Source: Endozoicomonas_A sp049275935 (GTDB lineage Bacteria; Pseudomonadota; Gammaproteobacteria; Pseudomonadales; Endozoicomonadaceae). Taken from it: a DNA stretch of 64,000 nucleotides. The notes under the pieces were generated by a model that saw only the letters and a list, made by a program, of their open reading frames with translations, searched no databases and was not told the DNA's origin. The position numbers were made by a program, and so were the translations under genes. Location: the NCBI RefSeq assembly GCF_049275935.1, contig NZ_CP184830.1:5766001-5830000 (forward strand), written 5' to 3'. This document shows positions 1-8,379 of this stretch, one piece after another (the stretch's first letter is position 1; the number at the start of each line of letters is the position of its first letter).

Positions 1-1086
1 ACAGCTGAAGCACTGGTAAACAGGCTTTTCAAGCAACATCTGGTCTGTGACCTCTTTCAACAGTTTGATACTGGTCAGAGAGGGGTCAGAGGAATGATTT
101 AACTGAATATTGATCAAGGCATTCAACCCCCTGAGAGAAGGTTGCCGTCGCAACTGAATGGTTAAAAATTCCATGGCAGACACTTCATCACGACTGCTCA
201 TTAACTGAGCCGTCATGGCCAATATAATAGCTGTACCCGACTTCTCATTGAGACACCGTGCCAGATAGCTGCCCAGAGCACGCTGCTGATGACTTCGGTG
301 ACAGACAGTTTCAAGCATTTCCAGAGTCAGTGGCACGTAACGATTATCCTGAATGGACACCTTCTGGAGAGCCTTAACGGCTTCTCTGTCGCGGCCTTCC
401 TCCATTTCTATCTGGCCCAGTATCAAACTGGCCCTGACACAGTTCTTATCCCTGGAAAATGCTGTTCTGATGAACTTTCTGGCCCCCGATCGATCATTGT
501 GAAGCAGTTTTTCTTCGGCTAACTCACAGTACAAATGAGCCAGCCTGGAGGCATAGTACTCACCTGACAATTTACGGAGGGATTCTGCAATCTCAACAGC
601 CTGCTGCCACTCTTTCTCTCTCTCATAGATTTTCAGAAGTTGTTCAAGCGCATCCACTCTATATTCATGATTTTGACTGGAAAGATCGACCAGCATGGCT
701 TCGGCGCGATCAAATAATCCTGCGGTCATGTAGTCCTTGGCCAGCTCCAGCCGAACACGAATGGATTGAAGGGGGGTCAGACTGGGTCGGGCCAAAAGAT
801 CCTGATGCACCCGAATCGATTTATCCACCTCTCCTTTACGACAAAACAGGCTACCCAGGGCAAGATAGGTATCGACAGTATCATTATTAATATCCAGCGC
901 TCTGATAAAGGTCTCAATGGCCTCATCCGTCTGCTCATTTAACAGATAGTTCAACCCCACAAAATACTCTTTAGAGAGGGGTCGCCCGGGGAAGTGGTCT
1001 TTTTTTTTCTTTTTTTCAGCACGTCCGAGAAGATATCCTGCCAGCATTGCCACCATAATCAGCGCCAGCAGTGCAACATCGGGCAT
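1..1086 (-). CDS. lapB: LapB (YciM), LPS assembly regulator, 3' end cut by window
   Basis: Inner-membrane TPR protein that, in the E. coli model, presents LpxC to the FtsH protease and so balances lipopolysaccharide synthesis. The frame is open from the ATG at 1086 to the window edge (362 codons). It starts with a membrane anchor followed by a run of lysines, then TPR-like helices. The last visible residues, YQCFSC, are the beginning of the rubredoxin-like CxxC metal site that ends the family (usual length about 390), so only a short C-terminal piece is missing. The start codon overlaps the lapA stop (ATGA), and the lapA-lapB pair is the normal arrangement downstream of ihfB. Confidence 0.92.
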   Translation of the reverse strand, partial: MPDVALLALIMVAMLAGYLLGRAEKKKKKDHFPGRPLSKEYFVGLNYLLNEQTDEAIETFIRALDINNDTVDTYLALGSLFCRKGEVDKSIRVHQDLLARPSLTPLQSIRVRLELAKDYMTAGLFDRAEAMLVDLSSQNHEYRVDALEQLLKIYEREKEWQQAVEIAESLRKLSGEYYASRLAHLYCELAEEKLLHNDRSGARKFIRTAFSRDKNCVRASLILGQIEMEEGRDREAVKALQKVSIQDNRYVPLTLEMLETVCHRSHQQRALGSYLARCLNEKSGTAIILAMTAQLMSSRDEVSAMEFLTIQLRRQPSLRGLNALINIQLNHSSDPSLTSIKLLKEVTDQMLLEKPVYQCFSC

Positions 1087-1406
1087 CAGGTTAATCCTTG
1101 CAAGGCATTCGCTCTGAGTTTTTGTATTTCTGCATCACGTCGGCCCAGCTTACGCTTAAAACTGGCATTGGCCAACCTCAGCCGGGTCATAGCCACCAGT
1201 GAGACCAGCAGCCCGAACAGCCCGCCCATTATGAAGGAGATAACGACGACAGAAGACACCTTCACTTCTGGCAATAAAAAACCAGCCAGGTCGAATCTCA
1301 CCAATTGTGGGTTAGCGACAATAAAATTGACGAGAATAATCAGCAGGAGGAGACTGCCCAACAGTATTACCAGCCGCTTCAGCCAGATACTCAAATGAGA
1401 GACCAT
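1086..1406 (-). CDS. lapA: LapA (YciS), DUF1049 membrane protein
   Basis: A 106-residue inner-membrane protein that works with LapB in LPS assembly. Two hydrophobic segments (about residues 9-29 and 50-70) are followed by a basic, helical tail rich in Arg and Lys, which is the DUF1049 layout. It is translationally coupled to lapB by a one-base stop/start overlap and lies about 80 bases after ihfB, so it probably forms an operon with both. Family assignment is based on topology, size and neighbourhood. Confidence 0.85.
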   Translation of the reverse strand: MVSHLSIWLKRLVILLGSLLLLIILVNFIVANPQLVRFDLAGFLLPEVKVSSVVVISFIMGGLFGLLVSLVAMTRLRLANASFKRKLGRRDAEIQKLRANALQGLT

Positions 1407-1487
1407 ATTCGATCAAACTCCAGTGATGACTTATTTACGATCCGATTCCGAGTCACAATTGAACAGAGCTTAACAACAGTGGAAAAA

Positions 1488-1787
1488 TCAAGATTTCAGA
1501 TTCTTAAGGCTACTGTTAACACGATCCCGCATATCTTTGCCCGGCTTGAAATGAGGAACGTATTTTCCATTCAGAACAACAGAGTCACCGGTCTTGGGAT
1601 TTCGCCCCACCCTGGGAGCCCTGTAGTGCAGGGAAAAACTGCCAAACCCTCTGATTTCCACCCTTGTTCCACAGGAAAGAGAATGTGACATCTGCTCAAG
1701 AATAGATTTGATGGCCAGCTCTACATCCTTCACCGACAACTGATCTTGCAGATCGGTCAGTCGTTCTATCAATTCTGATCGGGTCAT
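1488..1787 (-). CDS. ihfB: Integration host factor subunit beta
   Basis: A 99-residue DNA-bending HU/IHF-family protein that pairs with IhfA to fold promoters and recombination sites. MTRSELIERL at the N-terminus and GFGSFSLHYRAPRVGRNPKTG with the intercalating proline arm are diagnostic. A longer frame opens at 1823, but the ATG at 1787 is preferred because AGGAAG lies 7 bases before it and the protein then has the family length. It lies between rpsA and lapA on the same strand, as in Pseudomonas and E. coli; a strong terminator separates it from rpsA, so it probably has its own promoter in 1788-2020. Confidence 0.95.
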   Translation of the reverse strand: MTRSELIERLTDLQDQLSVKDVELAIKSILEQMSHSLSCGTRVEIRGFGSFSLHYRAPRVGRNPKTGDSVVLNGKYVPHFKPGKDMRDRVNSSLKNLKS

Positions 1788-2020
1788 TGTCGTTCTTCCT
1801 ATCCCTGCACCCTTGGGTGACACTGAAGTATCAGTATCGTTACAGACGCTGCACCCTGATCAGGAGATAAACAAGACATTAAACAGTCGTAGCCTGGAAC
1901 GGCCAAGTATCTCATTAGCCGGACACCCGATAATTCAGGCAGTCCCGAACCTGACAGGGATTACAGATAATTCCTACCCTAGCCAACCCGATTCAATAAA
2001 TCAAGCAACCTATTGATTAC

Positions 2021-2060
2021 CATAAAAAAAACCGCAGCCCGAGCTGCGGTTTTTTTTATG
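2021..2060 (-). terminator. Intrinsic terminator after rpsA
   Basis: Near-perfect palindrome with 18-base arms (CATAAAAAAAACCGCAGC and its complement) around a 4-base loop. The G+C stem is flanked by A and T runs, so it could terminate in both directions. It lies 40 bases past the rpsA stop and ahead of ihfB. Confidence 0.9.
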
Positions 2061-2099
2061 GTAAAAGAAAGCTTCATCAGAAGCTTTCTCCAACAAGTA

Positions 2100-3779
2100 T
2101 TACTTGTTTTCCATCTGAGCCTTGATCAGGTCACCGATGGTGGTAGGGCCGGAAGTCTCGTCTTCCTGCTTCGCACGCAGTTCTTTCATGGCCGCTTTCT
2201 CTTCAGCCTGATCCTTCGCCTTGATGGACAGGGAGATATTGCGGTTCTTACGATCGATACTGATGATGCGGGCTTCTACTTCTTCGCCTTCTTTCAGGAC
2301 GTTGGTAGCGTCTTCAACGCGATCAACACTGATTTCAGAAGCTTTCAGAGTAGCCAGAACGTCTTCAGCCAGTTCTACGGTAGCTGCCTTGGCTGTCACT
2401 TCCTTGATCACACCCTTAACGATGGAACCTTTTTCATTCAGGCCAGCGAAAGAGTTGAATGGATCTTCGGACAGTTGCTTGATACCCAAAGAGATGCGCT
2501 CACGCTCAGCGTCGATCGCCAGAATAACAGCTTCAACTTCGTCACCTTTACGGTACTTGCGAACAGCTTCTTCGCCAGTTTCATTCCAGGAGATATCAGA
2601 CAGGTGAACCAGACCGTCGATGCCGCCATCCAGACCAATGAAGATACCGAAGTCAGTGATAGACTTGATCTTACCAGCCAGTTTGTCGCCCTTGTTGAAG
2701 GAACCGGAGAACTCTTCCCATGGGTTCTGCTTGCACTGCTTGATACCCAGAGAGATACGACGACGCTCTTCGTCGATGTCCAGAACCTGAACTTCAACTT
2801 CATCACCCAGAGCAACCACCTTGGATGGGTGGATGTTCTTGTTAGTCCAGTCCATTTCAGAAACGTGAACCAGACCCTCAACACCTTCTTCCAGCTCAAC
2901 AAAGCAGCCGTAGTCGGTCAGGTTAGTGATTCGACCGGAAACACGGGTACCTTCAGGGAAGCGTTTGGTGATAGCCACCCAAGGATCTTCACCCAGCTGC
3001 TTCAGACCCAGGGATACGCGGTTACGGTCGCGGTCAAACTTCAGAACCTTGACGTTGATTTCGTCACCAACGTTCACAATCTCGCTTGGATGCTTGATGC
3101 GCTTCCAGGCCATATCAGTGATATGCAGCAGACCGTCAACACCGCCCAGATCAACGAATGCACCGTAGTCGGTCAGGTTCTTGACGATACCTTTAACTTC
3201 CAGACCTTCCTGCAGAGACTCCAGCAGCTGCTCGCGCTCAGCGCTGTTTTCAGCTTCCAGAACGCTGCGACGGGAAACGACTACGTTGTTACGTTTCTGG
3301 TCCAGCTTGATAACCTTGAATTCCAGCTCTTTGCCTTCCAGGTGAGCTGTGTCACGAACCGGACGCACGTCAACCAGAGAGCCAGGCAGGAAGGCACGAA
3401 TAGTGTTAACGTCAACAGTAAAGCCACCCTTGACCTTACCGGAAATAACACCTTTAACGATCTCTTCAGCTTCGAAGGCTTTTTCGAGTTCGCCCCAAGC
3501 TTCCATACGCTTGGCTTTTTCACGGGAAAGACGGGTTTCACCGAAACCATCTTCAACCGCGTCAAGAGCAACCTGAACTTCGTCGCCGACAGCGATGGTC
3601 AGTTCACCCTGTTCGTTCAGGAACTGAGCTTTTGGGATAACACCTTCAGACTTCAGGCCTGCGTGGACAGTAACCCAGTCGCTGTCGATATCGACAACCT
3701 GACCGCTAACAATAGCGCCCGGCTTCATTTCGATATCTTTCAGGCTTTCTTCAAACAGTTCAGCAAAGCTTTCGCTCAT
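2100..3779 (-). CDS. rpsA: 30S ribosomal protein S1
   Basis: Ribosomal protein S1, which captures and unwinds mRNA on the 30S subunit. Its 559 residues match the usual ~557, and six S1 (OB-fold) repeats can be followed, with recurring GAFVDLGGVDGLLH-type cores. The ATG at 3779 (MSESFAELFEESLKDIE) is chosen because AGGA lies 6 bases before it; the ATG at 3785 directly abuts that site and is too close. The 246-base spacer to cmk holds no gene and may carry the autoregulatory leader known for rpsA, although I could not define its stems. Composition is that of a highly expressed core gene. Confidence 0.97.
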   Translation of the reverse strand: MSESFAELFEESLKDIEMKPGAIVSGQVVDIDSDWVTVHAGLKSEGVIPKAQFLNEQGELTIAVGDEVQVALDAVEDGFGETRLSREKAKRMEAWGELEKAFEAEEIVKGVISGKVKGGFTVDVNTIRAFLPGSLVDVRPVRDTAHLEGKELEFKVIKLDQKRNNVVVSRRSVLEAENSAEREQLLESLQEGLEVKGIVKNLTDYGAFVDLGGVDGLLHITDMAWKRIKHPSEIVNVGDEINVKVLKFDRDRNRVSLGLKQLGEDPWVAITKRFPEGTRVSGRITNLTDYGCFVELEEGVEGLVHVSEMDWTNKNIHPSKVVALGDEVEVQVLDIDEERRRISLGIKQCKQNPWEEFSGSFNKGDKLAGKIKSITDFGIFIGLDGGIDGLVHLSDISWNETGEEAVRKYRKGDEVEAVILAIDAERERISLGIKQLSEDPFNSFAGLNEKGSIVKGVIKEVTAKAATVELAEDVLATLKASEISVDRVEDATNVLKEGEEVEARIISIDRKNRNISLSIKAKDQAEEKAAMKELRAKQEDETSGPTTIGDLIKAQMENK

Positions 3780-4025
3780 GGTCATTCCTATCAATCAGCA
3801 CTTCAATCAACACCACCTCAGAAAAGCAGTGACTACCGATCGCATGCTGGCCACACCGCCAGTCAGTGTGGGTTGTTTTTCAAAAAACACCGTATGGTTG
3901 TAACTGGCAATCTGCACCACACGGCTATTCACGCCGGTCTTTCCGGAAGTCGGTCAGACCACCTCGATATAAACAGGCTGTCGAGCTCCTCAACAACCAG
4001 CAGGTTCCGAAATGATTAACGTTAA

Positions 4026-4724
4026 TCAGATCAGGCCATTCTGTCGCATGACATCCACTACACGACTGAAGACTTCCTGAATACTCAATCTGGTGCTGTC
4101 CAGAACAATAGCATCATCGGCGGGTTTCAGCGGGGCGACATCGCGATTCATGTCACGCTCGTCCCTGGCAAGAATGTCAGCTAAAAGCTGGTCAAAGCTA
4201 GCATCAATACCTTTCTGTTGCAACTGATTTTGACGGCGTTTCGCCCGCTCTTCCGGACTGGCTGTAAGGTAAACTTTGACGTTAGCATGGGGGAATACCA
4301 CAGTTCCCATATCCCTTCCATCGGCAACCAGACCCGGAGCTTCTGCAAAGTCCTGCTGACGCCTCAAAAGAGCCTTCCTGACACCCGGCAAAGCCGCCAC
4401 CTGAGAAGCTTTGGCTCCCACCTCTTCGGTCCTCAGATTAGCGCCAACGCGCTCACCCTCAAGAACGATTTTCAGACCTTCACCATCAGCACCCGGTTCA
4501 AATTGCACATCCAGGTGACCTGCTAAAACTTCCAGTGAATTTTCATCGGAAAAATCCACCCCGTGATTCATGGCCGCCAGCGCCGTCAGTCGATACAAAG
4601 CACCACTGTCGAGCAGATGCCAGTCAAACTCTTTCGCCAGCAGAGCCGCAACCGTTCCTTTCCCGGAACCGCTGGGACCATCAATAGTTACGACCGGCAC
4701 GCTTATATATGAAGAAGTTTTCAT
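4026..4724 (-). CDS. cmk: Cytidylate kinase
   Basis: Transfers phosphate from ATP to CMP/dCMP in pyrimidine salvage. The P-loop GPSGSGKGT sits near residue 16, followed by the WHLLDSGALYR substrate segment and VADGRDMGTVVFP, all typical of bacterial Cmk. The length (232) is normal. The start ATG is preceded by AGAGAG. It lies between tyrA and rpsA as in Pseudomonas; an extra 173-base interval before it holds an apparent aroA remnant. Confidence 0.96.
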   Translation of the reverse strand: MKTSSYISVPVVTIDGPSGSGKGTVAALLAKEFDWHLLDSGALYRLTALAAMNHGVDFSDENSLEVLAGHLDVQFEPGADGEGLKIVLEGERVGANLRTEEVGAKASQVAALPGVRKALLRRQQDFAEAPGLVADGRDMGTVVFPHANVKVYLTASPEERAKRRQNQLQQKGIDASFDQLLADILARDERDMNRDVAPLKPADDAIVLDSTRLSIQEVFSRVVDVMRQNGLI

Positions 4725-4791
4725 TGACTGACTCTCTAATCCATGAAGTAATTAAGAATTACTTCTGTCGCTGCAGACATATCAATATCTC

Positions 4792-4904
4792 TCACGCTTG
4801 AATACCTTCTGTAGAGAGCGCCAGACCCGCATCGAAAGCCGGGTTGACGAAGTTAGCTAAGGATGTGACCACACTGGCACAATCCGGAATACGAATCTCA
4901 GCTT
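4792..4904 (-). pseudogene. Probable 3' remnant of aroA (EPSP synthase)
   Basis: Between the tyrA stop and cmk, a frame offset by one base from tyrA reads EIRIPDCASVVTSLANFV and continues to a TGA at 4792. The D-C-x-x-V-x-T-S-x-x-x-F pattern resembles the last strand and helix of EPSP synthase, in which D..NV.TSFP.F is conserved. In Pseudomonas the tyrA and aroA domains are fused exactly here, with cmk next. A stop codon (4903-4905) precedes the stretch in frame, and about 400 codons of aroA are absent. I infer an internal deletion that left the tail. The match is short, so confidence is moderate. Confidence 0.5.
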
Positions 4905-5860
4905 AGGGAATCAACCTGATTCTCATCAAGGGTATTCATACGGGCTCTTTTTTCCAGAATACTGGCAAAGTGCTGCCGTGCAGACTGGGCTCGCTCAAAA
5001 CTCGCCAGTATCCCTTTGCTGTCTTTCTCAACGATGGCTTGACGAAGATGAGTCAAGCCCTCAGAAAACTGATCCAGCGAGGAAATAATAGCCTCGCTAT
5101 TACCCAGGGCAATATCGTGCCACATGATCGGATCACTGCCAGCAATGCGGGTAAAGTCTCTAAACCCTCCGGCGGCGTAACGAAAGATATCCTGATTTTC
5201 AGGATTGCCCGCCAGCGTATCCACCAGTGAAAACGCCAGGAGATGAGGCAAATGGCTCGTCATTGCCAGCACTTCATCGTGACGCCGAAAATCCATAGCG
5301 TTGACCTGGGCACCACAGCATTGCCAGAGATGCCTGACGAGGGATAAAGCGGCAGTATCAGTGTTCTCCAGCGGTGTCAGGATCACCTTATGATTCTTGA
5401 ACAGTCCGGCCCTGGCAGCAGTGACTCCGCTTTTTTCGGAACCGGCGATGGGATGACCCGGCACCAAATTCTCAGGTACACAGTCAAATATTTCCCGGGC
5501 AGCCTGGACCAGTACGCCTTTGCAACTACCCACATCCGTCATCACTTTGTCAGTGAGATCGAGACCCTTAAGTTGCCGGAGTAATTTTGGCATAGCCAGC
5601 ATGGGAACTGATAGCAGGATAACATCAGCCTTGCTGACGGCGGATTCAAAATCTGTACAACCTTCTGCCACGATTCCCAGGGAAAGGGCTGCTTCGATGT
5701 TTTCGCCCTTGAGATCAAAACCCATCAGATGAAAGTTTTCACTGCACTCTCTGAGGGAAGCTGCAAATGATCCTCCAATAAGGCCCAGCCCGACCACCAG
5801 AATATTCAGTGGGGTACCGGTCTTGTTTTGCTCTATCACTACACGTTCAACCTTTTTCAA
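4898..5860 (-). CDS. tyrA: Prephenate dehydrogenase (TyrA), not fused to AroA
   Basis: NAD-dependent oxidative decarboxylation of prephenate to 4-hydroxyphenylpyruvate in tyrosine synthesis. The Rossmann motif VGLGLIGGS follows the N-terminus, and the core VPGHPIAGSEKSG and the helical domain with DFTRIAGSDPIMWHDI are typical. The 320 residues cover the TyrA domain only, whereas Pseudomonas relatives continue into AroA. The start is uncertain: no ATG precedes the nucleotide site, so a TTG at 5860 or a GTG at 5839 must be used. It follows hisC on the same strand. Confidence 0.92.
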   Translation of the reverse strand: MKKVERVVIEQNKTGTPLNILVVGLGLIGGSFAASLRECSENFHLMGFDLKGENIEAALSLGIVAEGCTDFESAVSKADVILLSVPMLAMPKLLRQLKGLDLTDKVMTDVGSCKGVLVQAAREIFDCVPENLVPGHPIAGSEKSGVTAARAGLFKNHKVILTPLENTDTAALSLVRHLWQCCGAQVNAMDFRRHDEVLAMTSHLPHLLAFSLVDTLAGNPENQDIFRYAAGGFRDFTRIAGSDPIMWHDIALGNSEAIISSLDQFSEGLTHLRQAIVEKDSKGILASFERAQSARQHFASILEKRARMNTLDENQVDSLS

Positions 5861-5925
5861 AAACCACTTTCAAATGTCTGTCGAATGAAAATGGCGACAG
5901 CCTCTTCAGACTAATAACTATCGTA

Positions 5926-5968
5926 CAGGGCTGTATTTCGCTCAGGGCTGTATTTCGCTCAGGGCTGT
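5926..5968. repeat. 17-bp tandem repeat, about 2.5 copies
   Basis: CAGGGCTGTATTTCGCT occurs twice in direct succession (5926-5942, 5943-5959), followed by a partial third copy. It fills the hisC-tyrA spacer just before the hisC stop. No coding role is visible. Confidence 0.85.
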
Positions 5969-5974
5969 TATCAC

Positions 5975-7084
5975 TCAAGACTGTTTAAGAGCGGACAGTG
6001 CTTCCAGAAAACGACGGTTCTCTTCTTCCAGACCAACGGAAACCCGGAGGTGCCCCGGCATTCCATAATTGCCAAGAGGTCTGACAATGACGCCCTGTTT
6101 GAGTAAGCGCTGATAACACTCCACACCTTCCATGCCAGCATCAAAAGTAATGAAGTTGCCATTGGATGGAATGTAATCAATATTCATGGACTTCAGACCC
6201 GCTTCAATCTGAGCCATTCCATCCTGGTTAACCTGTCTGGAACGGTTCAGGTATTCTTCGTCATTAAGAACAGCAACCGCTGCCGCCTCAACAAGATTAT
6301 TAACATTAAAAGGCTGTCGTAATCGGTTGATAATAGAGGCTATTTCAGCGCTTGAAACAGAATAACCGATTCGACCACCCGCCAGACCGTAGGCTTTTGA
6401 GAATGTTCTGACCACTACAAGATTGGGGTATTCTTTCAGCAGCGCAATACCATCCGGGTAATCACTCTCCATGACATACTCAAAGTAAGCTTCATCCAGA
6501 ACAACAATAACCCCTTCAGCTAGTTTACCCAGAAAGGCACGCAACTCTGTTTCTGAAAAACGGGTACCTGTCGGATTATTAGGATTAGCCAGAAATACGA
6601 TACGGGTATCAGAACGAACCGCTTTGGCCATCGCTTCCAGATCATGCCCCCAGTTTTTAGCCGGAACCACAATGCTTTCAGCCCCGCTCGCCTGAACTGC
6701 AATGGGATAAACCGCAAAGGCGTATTCAGAGAACACGGCTGAGAATCCTTCTTTCAGGTAGCACTGCGCCAACAGAACCAGAACATCATTGGAACCGTTA
6801 CCAAAGGTTATCTGATCAGGATCAACCGCCAGCTTTCTGCAGAGAGTATCACGCAGATTGTAAAGACTGCTGTCCGGGTATCGGGCCAGCTCGGCCATCA
6901 TTGCGGCAATGGCTTCACAAGAAGACTGAGCCGCCCCAAGAGGATTCTCATTGCTGGCCAGCTTAACAATACTGCTGGCATCCAGACCCTGTTCGCGCGC
7001 CAGCTCTTCCACAGGCTTTCCGGGAAGATAAGGATTCAGGGCACGTATTCCCGGTACGGCAAGCTTTGTAAAATCACAACCCAT
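5975..7084 (-). CDS. hisC: Histidinol-phosphate / aromatic aminotransferase
   Basis: Class I/II PLP aminotransferase acting on histidinol phosphate and probably on aromatic 2-oxo acids. Visible landmarks are KLASNENPLG, NPNNPTGT, DEAYFEY and the PLP-binding lysine K230 in TFSKAYGLAGGRIGY. The 369 residues are normal for HisC2. AGGTGA lies directly before the ATG. The position between pheA and tyrA points to a role in Phe/Tyr synthesis as well as histidine, as for Pseudomonas hisC2, so the symbol is safe only at family level. Confidence 0.92.
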   Translation of the reverse strand: MGCDFTKLAVPGIRALNPYLPGKPVEELAREQGLDASSIVKLASNENPLGAAQSSCEAIAAMMAELARYPDSSLYNLRDTLCRKLAVDPDQITFGNGSNDVLVLLAQCYLKEGFSAVFSEYAFAVYPIAVQASGAESIVVPAKNWGHDLEAMAKAVRSDTRIVFLANPNNPTGTRFSETELRAFLGKLAEGVIVVLDEAYFEYVMESDYPDGIALLKEYPNLVVVRTFSKAYGLAGGRIGYSVSSAEIASIINRLRQPFNVNNLVEAAAVAVLNDEEYLNRSRQVNQDGMAQIEAGLKSMNIDYIPSNGNFITFDAGMEGVECYQRLLKQGVIVRPLGNYGMPGHLRVSVGLEEENRRFLEALSALKQS

Positions 7085-7194
7085 GTTTCACCTGTATATT
7101 CACCATCTACTCGTCCCCACACTGAAACCAGGGCTTTTAGACAGCCTCCAGAGGCAGGGACGAAAAATTGCTTCAATCGCGCATGGCTGTTTTG

Positions 7195-8280
7195 TTAAAG
7201 AACACCCTTCGGATAAGAGCCCAGAACACGGAGGTCATTCACTCTGTCAGCCAACTTTCCCAGCACTTTCTGGATAACCGGATCGTCTTGATGACCTTCA
7301 AAATCAATGAAAAAGACATAGTTCCAGATGCCGGTACGGGATGGACGGGTTTCCACTCGAGTGAGATCCACATCATGAACATCGAACGCTTCAAGAATCG
7401 AATGCAGAGCACCGGACTGGTTTCTCATGCTGACGACAATTGAGGTTTTGTCTTCACCGCTGACGGGCACATCCTGATGACCAATAATCAGGAAGCGAGT
7501 GGAATTGTCGGGTTGATCCTCGATTTTCTCAGAGATTTTTTCCAGACCATAAATGTCAGCAGCCATATCACCAGCAATGGCCGCAGAGTTCCATTCACCC
7601 CTGATACGCTTGGCCGCCTCCGCATTGGAGCTGACCGCTACTCTTTCGGCCATTGGCCAGTGAGCATCCAGCCATTTACGACACTGTGCCAGTGACTGGG
7701 CGTGGGAGTAAATACGGGTAATATTGTCACGACGAGTGTTTTCAGAAACCAGCAGGTGCTGATGAATTCTCAATACAACTTCACCACAGATTTTCAGAGA
7801 TGAATCCATGAAGCTGTCCAGAGTATGACTGACCACGCCTTCCGTTGAATTCTCAACAGGCACAACACCGTAGCTTACAGCTCCAGCCGTCACCTCCCTG
7901 AATACCTCATCAATCGCTGCCATAGGGACAGAAATCGCTGAATGGCCAAAGTGCTTCAAGGCCGCCTGTTGGGTAAAGGTGCCTTCCGGACCAAGAAATG
8001 CCACTCGGACGGGCTCCTCAAGGGCCAGACAGGCTGACATAATCTCCCTGAACAATCGAGCCATTTCTTCATCGTCCAGTGGACCATTGTTCCGTTCCAT
8101 CACCCGACGCAAAACCTGGGCTTCACGTTCCGGGCGATAAAATACTGCCGCAGCGTCTTCAGTCTGCTTGACCCTGGCCACTTCCTGAGCGCAGCGTGCA
8201 CGCTCACTGATCAGCTTCAGAATATCCTGGTCAAGTTTGTCAATTTTTGTCCGCAACCCCTTCAACTTATCATCTGTCAT
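7195..8280 (-). CDS. pheA: Bifunctional chorismate mutase / prephenate dehydratase (P-protein)
   Basis: Makes phenylpyruvate from chorismate by two successive reactions. The N-terminal chorismate mutase domain (LRTKIDKLDQDILKLI, RAxCAQEVARVK) is followed by the prephenate dehydratase domain (FLGPEGTFTQQAA; STRFLIIG with the catalytic Thr). A C-terminal ACT domain (GALHSILEAF, TRPSRTGIWNY) normally senses phenylalanine. The start at 8280 (MTDDKLKGLR) is favoured over the longer frame to 8364 because AGAGAA precedes it and the length (361) fits the family. It lies between serC and hisC. Confidence 0.95.
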   Translation of the reverse strand: MTDDKLKGLRTKIDKLDQDILKLISERARCAQEVARVKQTEDAAAVFYRPEREAQVLRRVMERNNGPLDDEEMARLFREIMSACLALEEPVRVAFLGPEGTFTQQAALKHFGHSAISVPMAAIDEVFREVTAGAVSYGVVPVENSTEGVVSHTLDSFMDSSLKICGEVVLRIHQHLLVSENTRRDNITRIYSHAQSLAQCRKWLDAHWPMAERVAVSSNAEAAKRIRGEWNSAAIAGDMAADIYGLEKISEKIEDQPDNSTRFLIIGHQDVPVSGEDKTSIVVSMRNQSGALHSILEAFDVHDVDLTRVETRPSRTGIWNYVFFIDFEGHQDDPVIQKVLGKLADRVNDLRVLGSYPKGVL

Positions 8281-8379
8281 AATGTTCTCTGCGTTTAACT
8301 GTAATGACCAGAGCCGTGCAATCAGCGGCTGGCAATCCTGCGAGCTTTGTGATTGAGATTGCAACGGATCAAGAATTTG

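Noticed and set aside
2013..4019. 668-codon plus-strand frame opposite rpsA
   Set aside because: Runs antisense to a clear S1 gene, through its terminator and spacer; the protein is low in family features and the frame is explained by rpsA codon bias.
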